From assembly GCA_964351865.1 (NCBI GenBank), contig CAYGPJ010000018.1, positions 11,216-75,215 on the forward strand: 64,000 nucleotides of DNA, in the 5' to 3' direction. How positions within the stretch are numbered: the first letter of the stretch is position 1; each line of letters starts with the position of its first letter. The stretch comes from JBCDJI01 sp964351865. Its GTDB lineage: Bacteria; Verrucomicrobiota; Verrucomicrobiia; Methylacidiphilales; JBCBYL01. The notes below the pieces were generated by a model, which did no database searches, had not been told where the DNA came from, and worked only from the letters and a program-made list of their open reading frames with translations. Below are positions 18,111 through 27,177 of this stretch, piece after piece. The position numbers were made by a program, and so were the translations under genes.

Positions 18111-19490
18111 CTACTTTTGGGAATGCGGGGTGGTGAGCATTTTCATTTTCTGATCCATGAATTGTGCCACGTAGTTGGTGGAATATTTACCACGCCGGAA
18201 TTCGGCGTCTTCGATGATGAGTTGACCGAAAGGAATAGTGGTTTTGACCCCTTTAATAATGACTTCGCTCATGGCCCGCTTCATGCGGTCGAGTGCGGCA
18301 GTGCGATCGCGGCCATAGACAATCAGTTTGCCGATCATGGAGTCATAGTAAGGCGGAATGGTGTAGCCACCGTAAACGTGGGAATCCATGCGCACTCCAT
18401 GTCCGCCGGGTGAGTAGTAGAGTTCGATCTTACCAGGACAGGGCATGAAATTATTGAATGGATCTTCTGCATTGATCCGGAACTCGATCGCGTGACGCAG
18501 TGGTTTGAGATCATCGAAGTCAGCACTGAGGTGCTCTCCGGCCGCCACCAGTATCTGTTCTTTCACTAGATCAACTCCATAGACTTCTTCGGTAACGGGA
18601 TGCTCCACCTGAATGCGGGTGTTCATTTCCATGAAGTAAAAATTTCCATCGTCGTCTGCGAGGTATTCAATGGTGCCCGCCCCTTCATAATTCACGGCTT
18701 TGGCGAGTTTGATGGAAGCCTTGCCCATTTTTTTGCGGGTGGCTTCGGTAATCAGCGGCGAGGGGGATTCTTCCAGCAACTTCTGGTTACGGCGTTGAAT
18801 GGAGCAGTCGCGCTCACCCACATGAACCACTTTACCGTGCTGATCCGCCATGATCTGAATCTCGATATGATGTGGATCAATAATCAGCTTCTCAATGTAG
18901 ACGTCGCCATTACCAAAGGCTTTCTCCGCTTCCATGCGCGCCGCGTGAAAGCCTTGAATCAGGCTGACATCATTGTGAGCCGGACGCATGCCTTTGCCCC
19001 CACCGCCGGCCACTGCTTTGATCATCACCGGATAACCTAGTTCATTGGCGACCTTCATGGCGTCTTTTTCAGACTCCACCAGTCCGTCACTGCCGGGGGT
19101 GACGGGAACCCCCGCTTTACGGGCAGTCTCGCGTGCAATGTTCTTATTGCCCATCATGCTGATGGCTTCTGGTGATGGGCCGATAAACTTAATGTGACAA
19201 CTGGCACAGACTTCGGCGAAGTGAGCGCTCTCAGCTAGAAAACCATAACCGGGATGAATGGCGTCCACATCGGCAATCTCAGCAGCACTGATGATCCGGT
19301 CGATTTTGAGATAACTTTCGTTGGAAGCAGCGGGGCCGATACAAACCGCTTCATCTGCAAGTTGCACATGCAATGAGTCAATATCGGCTTCGGAGTAAAC
19401 CGCTACCGTTTGAATGCCGAGTTCTTTGCATGCGCGGATAATTCGCAGAGCGATTTCACCACGATTGGCAATCAGGACTTTATCGAACAT
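18111..19490 (-). CDS. accC: acetyl-CoA carboxylase, biotin carboxylase subunit
   Basis: Carboxylates the biotin of BCCP using ATP and bicarbonate, the first half-reaction of fatty-acid synthesis. It begins FDKVLIANRGEIALRIIRACKELG. It has the ATP-grasp glycine loop AVAGGGGKGMR, the metal-binding FMEMNTRIQVEHPVTEE and the family block FRINAEDPFNNFMPCPGKI. The 459-residue length is typical. It follows accB with an 18-base gap on the reverse strand, the usual accBC order. Confidence 0.98.
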   Translation of the reverse strand: MFDKVLIANRGEIALRIIRACKELGIQTVAVYSEADIDSLHVQLADEAVCIGPAASNESYLKIDRIISAAEIADVDAIHPGYGFLAESAHFAEVCASCHIKFIGPSPEAISMMGNKNIARETARKAGVPVTPGSDGLVESEKDAMKVANELGYPVMIKAVAGGGGKGMRPAHNDVSLIQGFHAARMEAEKAFGNGDVYIEKLIIDPHHIEIQIMADQHGKVVHVGERDCSIQRRNQKLLEESPSPLITEATRKKMGKASIKLAKAVNYEGAGTIEYLADDDGNFYFMEMNTRIQVEHPVTEEVYGVDLVKEQILVAAGEHLSADFDDLKPLRHAIEFRINAEDPFNNFMPCPGKIELYYSPGGHGVRMDSHVYGGYTIPPYYDSMIGKLIVYGRDRTAALDRMKRAMSEVIIKGVKTTIPFGQLIIEDAEFRRGKYSTNYVAQFMDQKMKMLTTPHSQK

Positions 19491-19508
19491 GGATCAATGA
19501 TTTTCCCG

Positions 19509-19967
19509 TTAGGATGCCTTGATTTTGAAGAGGGGCTGCCCGAACTCGGCCGGCTTGCCGCTTTCCAGCATCACTTCAGTAATCACACCTGAGGTTTCCG
19601 CCTTGATCTCGTTCATGACCTTCATGGCTTCGACGATACAGACAACGGTTTCTGGATTGACCTTAGTTCCCACATCCACAAACGGTGGGGAATCCGGTGA
19701 CGGCGAACGATAGAAGGTGCCTACCATGGGAGAGTTGATGGTCGGCGAATTGTCAGCGGCTGGCTCGGCGGCAGTGGCTGCTGCTGGAGCGGGTGCCGCA
19801 GACGGGTGGGCGGCTGGTGCCGCTGCAACCGGTGCATAAGAAACCTGTGGCGCACCATCTCCGGATTTCTTGATTTTGATTTTAAAATTATCTTTTTCCA
19901 GCTCGAACTCGGCTAGCTTGTTTTTGGTCATCAAATCAATGACGGCGCGAATTTCTTTTAATTCCAT
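19509..19967 (-). CDS. accB: acetyl-CoA carboxylase, biotin carboxyl carrier protein
   Basis: A 152-residue biotin carrier. The C-terminal biotinyl domain has the biotinylation motif VEAMKVMNEI with its target Lys, preceded by PMVGTFYRSPSPDSPPFVDVG. An Ala/Pro-rich linker (about residues 38-75) joins it to an N-terminal helix region (MELKEIRAVIDLMTKNKLAEFELE) that resembles other AccB proteins. It is upstream of accC in the same transcript. Confidence 0.96.
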   Translation of the reverse strand: MELKEIRAVIDLMTKNKLAEFELEKDNFKIKIKKSGDGAPQVSYAPVAAAPAAHPSAAPAPAAATAAEPAADNSPTINSPMVGTFYRSPSPDSPPFVDVGTKVNPETVVCIVEAMKVMNEIKAETSGVITEVMLESGKPAEFGQPLFKIKAS

Positions 19968-20050
19968 AGTGTAACTTCTCCCGTAGTTAAGATTAAAAAC
20001 TATGAACCGAAATGGCTTCGGTCAACTAAAACAAACTATAAGGATAAAGG

Positions 20051-20899
20051 TTATTTTACCTCCTGCGCGATGCATAAATGACAGCGTTCCAAGGCTAAAT
20101 TAGCATCAATATTACGCTGTAGCGCACTGCGTAGTTCTTCCAGGTACAGGCAGGCAATGGCAAATTCGTGATTAATTTGCTGATCCGGCACGCGTTTCCA
20201 GACTTCACGAATCAGCAGTCCGATGGAATGGTCGCGCCGCAGCAGGTATTCACTTTCCAGTTGAGCCAGCGCGGCATCCTCTTCCAGTGGGCTGTTTTTG
20301 AGGTCGGCTTCCACCTGGCTGCGGAGCTGCTGCCACCATTGGGAGAGAGTCTGGCAGCGGCGGTAAGCGCGTGCAACCGGGGAGCCTTTGGCTTCGACCC
20401 ACTGGTGAGTCCACTTGAGATCGGCAGCACTGGGTTCAGTGTCTTCGGCCGAGCGCAAGGGAAGAACAATACATCGGGAGCGAATGGTGGGCAGTAACTG
20501 GTCAGGTCGCTCTGAGGTCAACAGAATCACGGTATGATCGGGTGGTTCTTCCAGAGTCTTCAGAAAAGCGTTAGCGGCTTCCGCTTTGCCCAGACACATG
20601 CGGTCTGCTGAGAGCACGGCACCCACTTTCAGCCCGCCTTCGCGGCTTTTGAGCTGCAATTCATGTTCCATTTCTCTGATCTGAGCGACCGTCAGGCGGC
20701 GAGATTTAGACTCGGGACGGATGCAATGGAAATCTGCGTGGGTCGCGGGAGATGCTCCCAGCAATTCGCGACTGAGTTCCATGGCCATATGTTCGAGGGC
20801 ATCTCCGTCAGTACCGATCAGCAGATAGGCGTGGGCCAGTCTGCCGGAGCGGTAGCAATCGGTGATCTTACTGAGGATCCAGCTCTCCGTGAAAGGCAT
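20051..20899 (-). CDS. holB: DNA polymerase III delta' subunit-like clamp-loader protein
   Basis: Delta'-type clamp-loader subunit. After the start at 20899 it has WILSKITDCYRSGRLAHAYLLIGTDG, the usual start of HolB. It has CLGKAEAANAFLKTLEEPPDHTVILLTSERPDQLLPTIRSRC (in parts), containing the arginine-finger SRC motif. The P-loop seen in DnaX is absent: the site reads GTDGDALEH, as expected for delta'. An in-frame ATG at 20953 would overlap tmk by 86 bases, so the shorter start (overlap 32 bases) is favoured. It is transcribed with tmk. Confidence 0.88.
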   Translation of the reverse strand: MPFTESWILSKITDCYRSGRLAHAYLLIGTDGDALEHMAMELSRELLGASPATHADFHCIRPESKSRRLTVAQIREMEHELQLKSREGGLKVGAVLSADRMCLGKAEAANAFLKTLEEPPDHTVILLTSERPDQLLPTIRSRCIVLPLRSAEDTEPSAADLKWTHQWVEAKGSPVARAYRRCQTLSQWWQQLRSQVEADLKNSPLEEDAALAQLESEYLLRRDHSIGLLIREVWKRVPDQQINHEFAIACLYLEELRSALQRNIDANLALERCHLCIAQEVK

Positions 20900-21536
20900 G
20901 ACTGATGGTTTGTTTGATGGTTTCGAAAACGGTTTCAGGACTGGCATCGGCATGGATTAACTCGATGCGCTGCGGTTCCTGCTCGGCCAGATTTCGGTAG
21001 GATTCGGATACAGTTTGAAAGAAATCAAGGGGTTGCTCTTCCATTCGGTCTCGGAGGTCGTTGGCGGAGCGACGGGATTCCATGCGCGCCAAAGCTTGCT
21101 CCAGTGGCAGATCCAGGATCAGGGTTAATCCCGGAAAAGTGTCTTTAATCGCGAATTGATTAATGCGACTGACGACATTGGAATCTAATCCCCGCGCTTT
21201 TCCCTGGTAAATGGTAGTGGAGTCCAGGAAACGGTCACATAAAACCCATCCGCCTTGTTCGAGGTGCGGGATGATGGCTTTGCGGGTCAGTTCGGCGCGG
21301 CTGGCGGCGAAGAGCAGCAGCTCAGTTTCATCGCACATCTCGATACCCGATTCGTCATGTTTGAGCAGATGGCGAATGGCTTCACCGAGAGGCGTTCCAC
21401 CCGGCTCACGCACCAACAGAACTTGCTGGCCGGATTCCTGCAGCCAGGCATGAACGCGTTGGATCTGGGTAGATTTACCACAGCCTTCCATTCCTTCGAA
21501 GGAAATCAGTCGCCGTCTGGAATGGGACGAGTTCAT
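20868..21536 (-). CDS. tmk: thymidylate kinase
   Basis: Phosphorylates dTMP to dTDP. The P-loop is FEGMEGCGKSTQ, the DR(E/Y) region is VREPGGTPLGEAIRHLL, and the substrate motif is CDRFLDSTTIYQGKARGLD. A LID-like segment is in RMESRRSANDLRDRME. At 222 residues it has the usual length. It overlaps ispF upstream by 4 bases (ATGA) and holB downstream, so the three are translated as one operon. Confidence 0.96.
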   Translation of the reverse strand: MNSSHSRRRLISFEGMEGCGKSTQIQRVHAWLQESGQQVLLVREPGGTPLGEAIRHLLKHDESGIEMCDETELLLFAASRAELTRKAIIPHLEQGGWVLCDRFLDSTTIYQGKARGLDSNVVSRINQFAIKDTFPGLTLILDLPLEQALARMESRRSANDLRDRMEEQPLDFFQTVSESYRNLAEQEPQRIELIHADASPETVFETIKQTISHAFHGELDPQ

Positions 21537-22012
21537 GGAGCGGCAACGAGACAGGCCACGGCCATGGCAGCGACACCTTCACCGCGACCGACAAATCCCA
21601 TGGTTTCATTGGTGGTGGCTTTGATGCCGACTTGTTCCGGGGTAATCCCCAGCGCGGACGAGATGGCTTTTTTCATTTCTGCCAGATGCGGTAACACCTT
21701 AGGTTCTTCGGCGACGATTGAGGAATCAATGTTGGCAATCGTGCGACCGGAGGCAGCAACTTTTTTTGCGATATCCTCCAGGAAAACTGTACTGGCGACG
21801 TCTTTCCAGGTATCGTCGTTATTCGGGTAAAAGTGTCCGATATCAGGCAGTCCGAGTGCTCCTAACAGCGAATCTGCGATGGCGTGAATCAGCACGTCAG
21901 CATCTGAATGGCCGGAAAGCCCGCGGTTATGAGGAATATGCACCCCGCCTAAAATCATTTTTCTTCCTTCAGCGAACTGATGGACATCATAGCCTATACC
22001 TACACGAAACAT
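21533..22012 (-). CDS. ispF: 2-C-methyl-D-erythritol 2,4-cyclodiphosphate synthase
   Basis: Fifth enzyme of the MEP pathway. It starts FRVGIGYDVHQFAEGRKMILGG with the metal-binding Asp and His, and has the conserved GLSGHSDADVLIHAIADSLLGALGLPDIGHFYP block (given in parts) and ATTNETMGFVGRGEGVAA at the C-terminus. The length of 159 residues is standard. It heads the ispF-tmk-holB reverse-strand run. Upstream (22013-22300) is a repeat-containing intergenic region. Confidence 0.97.
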   Translation of the reverse strand: MFRVGIGYDVHQFAEGRKMILGGVHIPHNRGLSGHSDADVLIHAIADSLLGALGLPDIGHFYPNNDDTWKDVASTVFLEDIAKKVAASGRTIANIDSSIVAEEPKVLPHLAEMKKAISSALGITPEQVGIKATTNETMGFVGRGEGVAAMAVACLVAAP

Positions 22013-22147
22013 GACCGAAGCATATGCGGTAAGCCTGACTCGCCAACCCTTTTTTGGAAATTGTAGAAAGAATTGAGAATGAAGCTGAAATATGAATTAG
22101 TGCACTTTCGAGTTAAGTTCTCACTCGGGAACCTGCTGGAAAATAGA

Positions 22148-22276
22148 TGTAGGGCGAAATTGTATTTCGCCGGGATAGAAATTGGCGAGATACAAGCTTT
22201 AGGCCAGGCCTAAACTAAACAAGTTAGAAATCATTGGTATTCTCCGCGCTATCGCGCTGGGTTTTCTCGCCCTACA
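22148..22276. repeat. palindromic intergenic repeat, MITE-like (family B)
   Basis: A 129-base segment bounded by TGTAGGGCGA (22148-22157) and its exact complement TCGCCCTACA (22267-22276). Immediately to the left, 22098-22156 matches, in inverted orientation, 56994-57050, with the shared core GTTAAGTTCTCAC. The element fills most of the 288-base gap between ispF and the LptF/G gene. It shows no coding potential. Confidence 0.65.
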
Positions 22277-22300
22277 TGTCAAAACATCATTCGGAACGAT

Positions 22301-23440
22301 CTAGGATTTGGCCGGTCTTGCTTTGGGTGAAAGTTGGGCGCGCAGCATCCAGATCCAACCGACTTTATCGGCAAACAGATAGAGGCCGGCGAGGCCGAAA
22401 AACAGAATCGGGTTGAACGCTGCCAGCCATGCCGGGATGCGGAAACCGTTGCCCAGCGCCAGTGAGAAATTCAGCCAGATCAGCAATAAAAACAGGACCA
22501 CCAGGCATTTAAACAAAGGCGCGGCGCGGTTTTGTCGTTCCAGGGTCACGGCCAGCGCAATCGAAAAGAGAAAGAGCACGGGCGACAGCAGTGGATATGC
22601 CATGCGATAAAAGTACTGTGTCAGGAAAGGGGCCATACGGATGGAGGACGGATGCGGATTCAGGTAGATGAAGTCTTTGAGTTCACTCCACTTCATGTGT
22701 TCCGGCAGCCGCAGTGCCGCGATCATCTGATGCGGGCTGACATCCACAAAATCGGCCTGAATCGAATCTACATCATGAGTTTCAGCTTTGCCTTCTTCAT
22801 CAAAGCTGACGATCCGGCAACGAATCAGTTCCCATACCCCATCCTGGTATTGAGCCTGTGCCGCAAAAATTTTACGGGAATCGCGTTTGGTCTCAGTATG
22901 GGGAACCAGAACCTCGACTTGTACCGCACGTCGTTTGGCAGTGTCGACACTTTGAGCGTACCAGACGATACCGGAACTGGGCGATTTATAGATCACTTCA
23001 CTGTAGGTATTGGCTATTGAGGGTTTGCCCTGAATTTCATTGAGCGTATCCGAGACTCGCTGCGTCGAGCGAGGCGTCAGGTCAAAAAAGAGAAAGTATT
23101 GCAACGCTGCCACCAGTAAGGACACCCCGAACAAAGTGATGGAAATACGCACCAGCGATACACCGCCTGATTGCAGGCCGACCAGTTCCCGGTAGTGCGA
23201 CATATTACTCAGCACATACAATAGTGAGAAGAAATACGAGATCGGCAAAATCAACTGCGCAATCTGCGGCATCTGCACCAGATAAAATTTAAAAATCAAC
23301 CCGAAGGGGGCTTTATCTTCGATAAAATCCGTCAGGTGATCGAACAGATCATAGATGATCCAGAGAAAGAAAAACGAGACCAGACAAAAGAGAAAGGGCT
23401 TGATCAGCGCAAAAAGGACGTATCGGTCGACAATCTTCAT
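22301..23440 (-). CDS. LptF/LptG family lipopolysaccharide export permease
   Basis: A 379-residue YjgP/YjgQ-family membrane protein, part of the ABC machine that extracts LPS from the inner membrane. Features are the start DRYVLFALIKPFLFCLVSFFFLWI, the conserved FYLVQMPQIAQLILPISYFFSLLYVLS region, REL near the second helix pair, a periplasmic beta-jellyroll region (about 100-270) and three C-terminal helices. Whether it is the F or G subunit cannot be decided from the sequence by eye. No partner permease or LptB lies nearby. Confidence 0.9.
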   Translation of the reverse strand: MKIVDRYVLFALIKPFLFCLVSFFFLWIIYDLFDHLTDFIEDKAPFGLIFKFYLVQMPQIAQLILPISYFFSLLYVLSNMSHYRELVGLQSGGVSLVRISITLFGVSLLVAALQYFLFFDLTPRSTQRVSDTLNEIQGKPSIANTYSEVIYKSPSSGIVWYAQSVDTAKRRAVQVEVLVPHTETKRDSRKIFAAQAQYQDGVWELIRCRIVSFDEEGKAETHDVDSIQADFVDVSPHQMIAALRLPEHMKWSELKDFIYLNPHPSSIRMAPFLTQYFYRMAYPLLSPVLFLFSIALAVTLERQNRAAPLFKCLVVLFLLLIWLNFSLALGNGFRIPAWLAAFNPILFFGLAGLYLFADKVGWIWMLRAQLSPKARPAKS

Positions 23441-23476
23441 GACATTTGCCTGCAGAGAATGTAGATTTTTACGCTC

Positions 23477-24040
23477 ATGCCAAGCCTATCTGAACAATTG
23501 CAAGAGTTGGAAGAACTCACCAGAGAAATGGAAAGCCACCTGCCTACCGTAGCGCAGGCGGGGGAACAAGTTTTAGCCGCCTTGAAATCAGGTCATAAAA
23601 TACTGACCTGCGGCAATGGCGGCAGTGCCTCGGATGCCATGCATCTGGTGGAAGAACTGGTGGGACGCTATCGGGGTGACCGGGTCGCGCTGCCGGCCAT
23701 CGCACTGGTGGCTGATCCAACCGTGATGACCTGTATTGCCAACGATTGGAATTACGACGCCGTCTTTTCCCGTCAGGTAGAGGCACACGGACAGCCGGGG
23801 GATATCTTAGTCGGGTTCTCCACTAGCGGTCACTCAGTCTCTATTATCAATGCCTTTAAAGCCGCTCAGAAAAAAGGGGTGCAAACGATCGCGCTACTGG
23901 GCAAGACAGGTGGGGAATGTCGCGAGGTGGCTGACCTTTCGATTGTGGTGCCGCACGATAACACCGCCCGGATTCAGGAGATTCATACCTGGATTCTGCA
24001 CGCTTTTCTAGAAACCGTTGAAGAGGCTTACACCTCATGA
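23477..24040 (+). CDS. gmhA: phosphoheptose isomerase (SIS domain)
   Basis: Converts sedoheptulose-7-phosphate to D-glycero-D-manno-heptose-7-phosphate for the LPS inner core. The SIS-domain signatures are ILTCGNGGSASDAMHLVEELVGRY, ALVADPTVMTCIANDWNYDAVFSRQVEAHG (in parts) and VGFSTSGHSVSIINAF. The acidic GGECREVADLSIVVPHDNTARIQEIH block is also present (in parts). Length is 187 residues. The stop overlaps the ffh start by 4 bases. Confidence 0.93.
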   Translation: MPSLSEQLQELEELTREMESHLPTVAQAGEQVLAALKSGHKILTCGNGGSASDAMHLVEELVGRYRGDRVALPAIALVADPTVMTCIANDWNYDAVFSRQVEAHGQPGDILVGFSTSGHSVSIINAFKAAQKKGVQTIALLGKTGGECREVADLSIVVPHDNTARIQEIHTWILHAFLETVEEAYTS

Positions 24041-25362
24041 ACGCGCTCTCGGCTAAATTACAGGGCTTATTTAAAAAGCTCAAAGGTTACGGTAAGCTGA
24101 ATGAAGACAATATCAGCGAAGCGGTGCGTGAGGTGCGACTGGCGTTGCTGTCAGCTGACGTGAACTACCAAGTCGCTAAAGACTTTTGCGCGCGGGTAAA
24201 AGAGCAGGCGCTGGGCGAGGAAATTCGTGCCAGCGTGCGTCCCGGGGATTTCTTTGTTAAAATCGTGCATGACGAATTGGTGGCGACTTTTACTTCCGAA
24301 GATCGTGATCTGGCAGAAAAGCGCCCCCTTAAGATAGCGCTGTGCGGATTGAACGGTGCCGGGAAAACGACCACCGCCGGGAAATTAGCCCGGCGGCTGA
24401 AAAGTGAAGGGGAAGTGGTGCATTTGGTGGCGGCGGATATGACCCGTCCGGCGGCGGTGGATCAGTTGAGCAAGTTGGGACAGCAGATCGGCGTGGATGT
24501 CAGAACCCCCGAAACCGGCCAGACGCTGGCGACCTACCTGCAACAAGCAGCGGATCTTTCCAGTTATCCGGATGCTACGGTTGTGATCTATGATTTGGCG
24601 GGGCGCACCGACCTGAATGACGAGTTGCTGGATGAATTAAAACTCTCGCTAAACTCAATCCAACCGGACGAATGCTTGTTGGTCGCGGATGCCGCGACGG
24701 GACAGGCCGCGACGGAATTAGCACGTAAATTTCAGGAAAATGCCCCATTGACCGGATTGGTGCTCTCGCGTTTCGACGGGGACACGCGTGGTGGTGCAGC
24801 GCTTTCCCTGCAGGCCATTACCGGCGCCCCTGTTAAATTTCTCGGAACTGGGGAAAAAATTGATGCGCTGGAAGTCTTTCATCCGGACCGGTTGGTCAAG
24901 CGCTTGTTGGGGATGGGAGACCTCTATGGCTTGGCCGAAAAAGTCCAGGGGGAGATCGATCTGGAGGATGCCGCCCGGTTTGAGGAGAAGCTGCGCAAGC
25001 AATCCTTTGATTTGCAGGACTTTCTGGATCAGATGCGGCAAATAAAAAAATTAGGTCCATTGCAAAATCTGCTTGGCATGATGCCCGGCATGGGTAATGT
25101 CCCTGACTCCGCTTTAGATGAGAAGTCTATGCAGCGGACGGAAGCAATCGTACTTTCGATGACCCGTAAGGAGCGTCGGAGGCCCGAAATACTGAATGCC
25201 AGTCGGCGCAAACGCATCGCGGCAGGGAGTGGAGTGACCGTAATGGAAGTCAACGAGTTACTGCGTCGCTTCCGGCAAATGAAAAAAATGATGACGAAGG
25301 TTTTCAAAGGAGGAAACCCGGAAGGCAAGATGAAAAAGCTGCTTTCGGGGATGACCTCTTAA
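24037..25362 (+). CDS. ffh: signal recognition particle protein Ffh
   Basis: SRP GTPase that binds signal peptides and 4.5S RNA. The N domain (LNEDNISEAVREVRLALLSADVNY) is followed by the G domain with Walker A GLNGAGKTTTAGKLA and DMTRPAAVDQLSKLG. The M domain has MTRKERRRPEILNASRRKRIAAGSG and MMPGMG. Two GTPase motifs depart from the usual form: G3 reads DLAGR rather than DTAGR, and the G4 site reads SRFDGDTRGG rather than TKxDGDARGG. Length 441 is normal. Gene order ffh-rpsP-khpA-trmD-rplS is the common bacterial one. Confidence 0.95.
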   Translation: MNALSAKLQGLFKKLKGYGKLNEDNISEAVREVRLALLSADVNYQVAKDFCARVKEQALGEEIRASVRPGDFFVKIVHDELVATFTSEDRDLAEKRPLKIALCGLNGAGKTTTAGKLARRLKSEGEVVHLVAADMTRPAAVDQLSKLGQQIGVDVRTPETGQTLATYLQQAADLSSYPDATVVIYDLAGRTDLNDELLDELKLSLNSIQPDECLLVADAATGQAATELARKFQENAPLTGLVLSRFDGDTRGGAALSLQAITGAPVKFLGTGEKIDALEVFHPDRLVKRLLGMGDLYGLAEKVQGEIDLEDAARFEEKLRKQSFDLQDFLDQMRQIKKLGPLQNLLGMMPGMGNVPDSALDEKSMQRTEAIVLSMTRKERRRPEILNASRRKRIAAGSGVTVMEVNELLRRFRQMKKMMTKVFKGGNPEGKMKKLLSGMTS

Positions 25363-25397
25363 GAGACCGACTCACGACAACAATTGGAAAACAGGAA

Positions 25398-25649
25398 ATG
25401 GTAGTATTACGACTAAGACGTCAGGGAAGCAAGGGACGCCCCTTTTATCAGGTGGTGGCCGCGGATAAACGCAGTCCTCGTGACGGAAAATTTATTGAAG
25501 AGCTAGGAACCTATGATCCGACTGGCAAGAATCAGGTGAAACCCCTGAACCTCGAGCGGGTCGATCACTGGATTTCAGTAGGTGCACAACCTTCTGACCG
25601 CGTGAAAACGCTGATCAAGCAGGAACGCAGCGCAGCAACCGCCAGCTAA
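25398..25649 (+). CDS. rpsP: 30S ribosomal protein S16
   Basis: An 83-residue ribosomal protein with the family start VVLRLRRQGSKGRPFYQVVAAD and the conserved RDGKFIEELGTYDP and ERVDHWISVGAQPSDRV. It follows ffh by 35 bases and precedes the KH-domain gene, in the standard rpsP-khpA-trmD-rplS order. Confidence 0.98.
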   Translation: MVVLRLRRQGSKGRPFYQVVAADKRSPRDGKFIEELGTYDPTGKNQVKPLNLERVDHWISVGAQPSDRVKTLIKQERSAATAS

Positions 25650-25682
25650 TTCACAACCCTTTAATCCTTAACCGATCACGTT

Positions 25683-25916
25683 ATGCAATACTTCATTGAA
25701 TTCGCAGTTTCCGCTCTGGTTGATAAACCAGACGAAGTGGAAATTCTGGATTCAGAAGTGCGCGGGCGTGAAGTCTTCGAGATTCAAGTGAGTCCCGGAG
25801 ATGTGGGACGGGTGATCGGCAAAAAGGGTCGCACGATTAAAGCGATTCGCAGTGTGGTCCAGGCAGTGGCACGGCATCGGAACCAGTCGGTTCAGGTGGA
25901 TATCAGAGATCGCTGA
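25683..25916 (+). CDS. khpA: KH-domain RNA-binding protein KhpA
   Basis: A 77-residue single KH-domain protein. The conserved GxxG RNA-binding loop is seen in GRVIGKKGRTIKAIR. The N-terminus FIEFAVSALVDKPDEVEI is typical. KhpA homologues bind many RNAs and, in Firmicutes, pair with KhpB; no khpB is in the window. It lies between rpsP and trmD. Confidence 0.93.
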   Translation: MQYFIEFAVSALVDKPDEVEILDSEVRGREVFEIQVSPGDVGRVIGKKGRTIKAIRSVVQAVARHRNQSVQVDIRDR

Positions 25917-25951
25917 GGTCACCGCGCATGCGGTGAAGTGGGAGAATACAG

Positions 25952-26626
25952 ATGAAAATAGATGTATTAACCCTCTTCCCCGAAATGCTGGATGGCGTGA
26001 TCCGTTCCAGTATTTTGCAACGAGCCTGTTCCAGTGGGAAAGTGGAGATCGGTGTCACTGACATCAGGGAATTTGCGCAGGATAAACACCGCACCGTGGA
26101 TGATCGACCTTTTGGAGGCGGCCCCGGTATGGTGATGAAATGCGAACCGTTGGTGGATGCGATTGAAGCGGCTCGTAAGCCTGACTTGAAAAGTCGGGTG
26201 ATTTATATGACCCCGGAAGGGGCACAGTTCGACCAGGCAAAGGCGGAAGCGCTGAGTCAGGAAGAACATTTGATCTTTGTCAGTGGGCATTACGAGGGGA
26301 TAGATGAGCGTGTGAGGGAAGGGTGGATCGATGAGGAATTATCGATCGGAGATTACGTCCTGACCAACGGCACGATTGCGGCAGCGGTCGTGATAGATGC
26401 TGTCATCAGACTCCTGCCCGGAGTATTGGGGAACGAAACGTCAGCAGAGGCTGAATCGTTCTCCAGTGGATTACTGGAAGGGCCGCAGTATACGCGACCG
26501 GAAGTGTTTCGCGGAAAAGAAGTGCCGGGGATCCTGAAAACGGGAAACCACGCCGCCATCCGGAAATGGCGACACGAGCAGGCGCTGGAACGAACCCGTC
26601 AGCGACGGAAAGATTTATTGGAGTAG
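25952..26626 (+). CDS. trmD: tRNA (guanine-N1)-methyltransferase
   Basis: Methylates G37 of tRNAs reading CUN, CCN and CGG codons, a SPOUT-class enzyme. It starts KIDVLTLFPEMLDGVIRSSIL and has DDRPFGGGPGMVMKCEPL, the AdoMet knot ISVGHYEGIDERV-like segment (here FVSGHYEGIDERVREG) and SIGDYVLTNGTIAAAVVIDA. LLEGPQYTRPEVF is near the C-terminus. Length 224 is standard. Confidence 0.97.
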   Translation: MKIDVLTLFPEMLDGVIRSSILQRACSSGKVEIGVTDIREFAQDKHRTVDDRPFGGGPGMVMKCEPLVDAIEAARKPDLKSRVIYMTPEGAQFDQAKAEALSQEEHLIFVSGHYEGIDERVREGWIDEELSIGDYVLTNGTIAAAVVIDAVIRLLPGVLGNETSAEAESFSSGLLEGPQYTRPEVFRGKEVPGILKTGNHAAIRKWRHEQALERTRQRRKDLLE

Positions 26627-26715
26627 GTGAAGAAAGAATTTGAAGTTTTGAAAACGGAGGCCAAGGTCTCAGCCCGCAAAAGCGGACGGAAAACAGGACA
26701 TAAATGGAGTAAGCA

Positions 26716-27162
26716 ATGAAAATCATTGAGAAAATTGAAAGTGAACAGGTAAAGAAGACCGTGCCAGACTTTAGTGTTGGCGATACGGTGAAAGTTTCCG
26801 TACGCGTGCGGGAAGGTGAAAAAGAACGTATTCAGGCCTTTGGCGGCATCGTCATCGCTAAACAAGGTAAGGGAGTCAACGAAGCCTTCACGGTTCGTCG
26901 TATCAGCTACGGTGAAGGTGTTGAGCGTGTATTCCCGCTGCACTCACCTTTCGTCGAGGATATTACCGTTGAAAAACCCGGCAAAGTTCGCCGTGCGAAG
27001 CTTTACTACCTGCGCGACAAGAAGGGCGCATTGACCGTGAAGACGGACACCAAAGCCATTCAGAAGCGCAAGGCTGAAAATAAAGCCAATAAAGTGGGTA
27101 AAAAATCCAAGAAAAAAGACAAAAGAGCTAAAGCCAAGACAGAAGTTGTTGCGGATAGCTAA
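26716..27162 (+). CDS. rplS: 50S ribosomal protein L19
   Basis: L19 core at residues 1-108: FSVGDTVKVSVRVREGEKERIQAFGG (in parts), FTVRRISYGEGVERVFPLHSP and GKVRRAKLYYLRDKKG. The core is followed by about 35 extra residues rich in Lys and Ala (KAENKANKVGKKSKKKDKRA), giving 148 residues against the usual 115-120. The tail is probably disordered. It is the last gene of the ffh-rplS run and is followed by a terminator. Confidence 0.97.
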   Translation: MKIIEKIESEQVKKTVPDFSVGDTVKVSVRVREGEKERIQAFGGIVIAKQGKGVNEAFTVRRISYGEGVERVFPLHSPFVEDITVEKPGKVRRAKLYYLRDKKGALTVKTDTKAIQKRKAENKANKVGKKSKKKDKRAKAKTEVVADS

Positions 27163-27177
27163 TTTAAATCACTTTCA

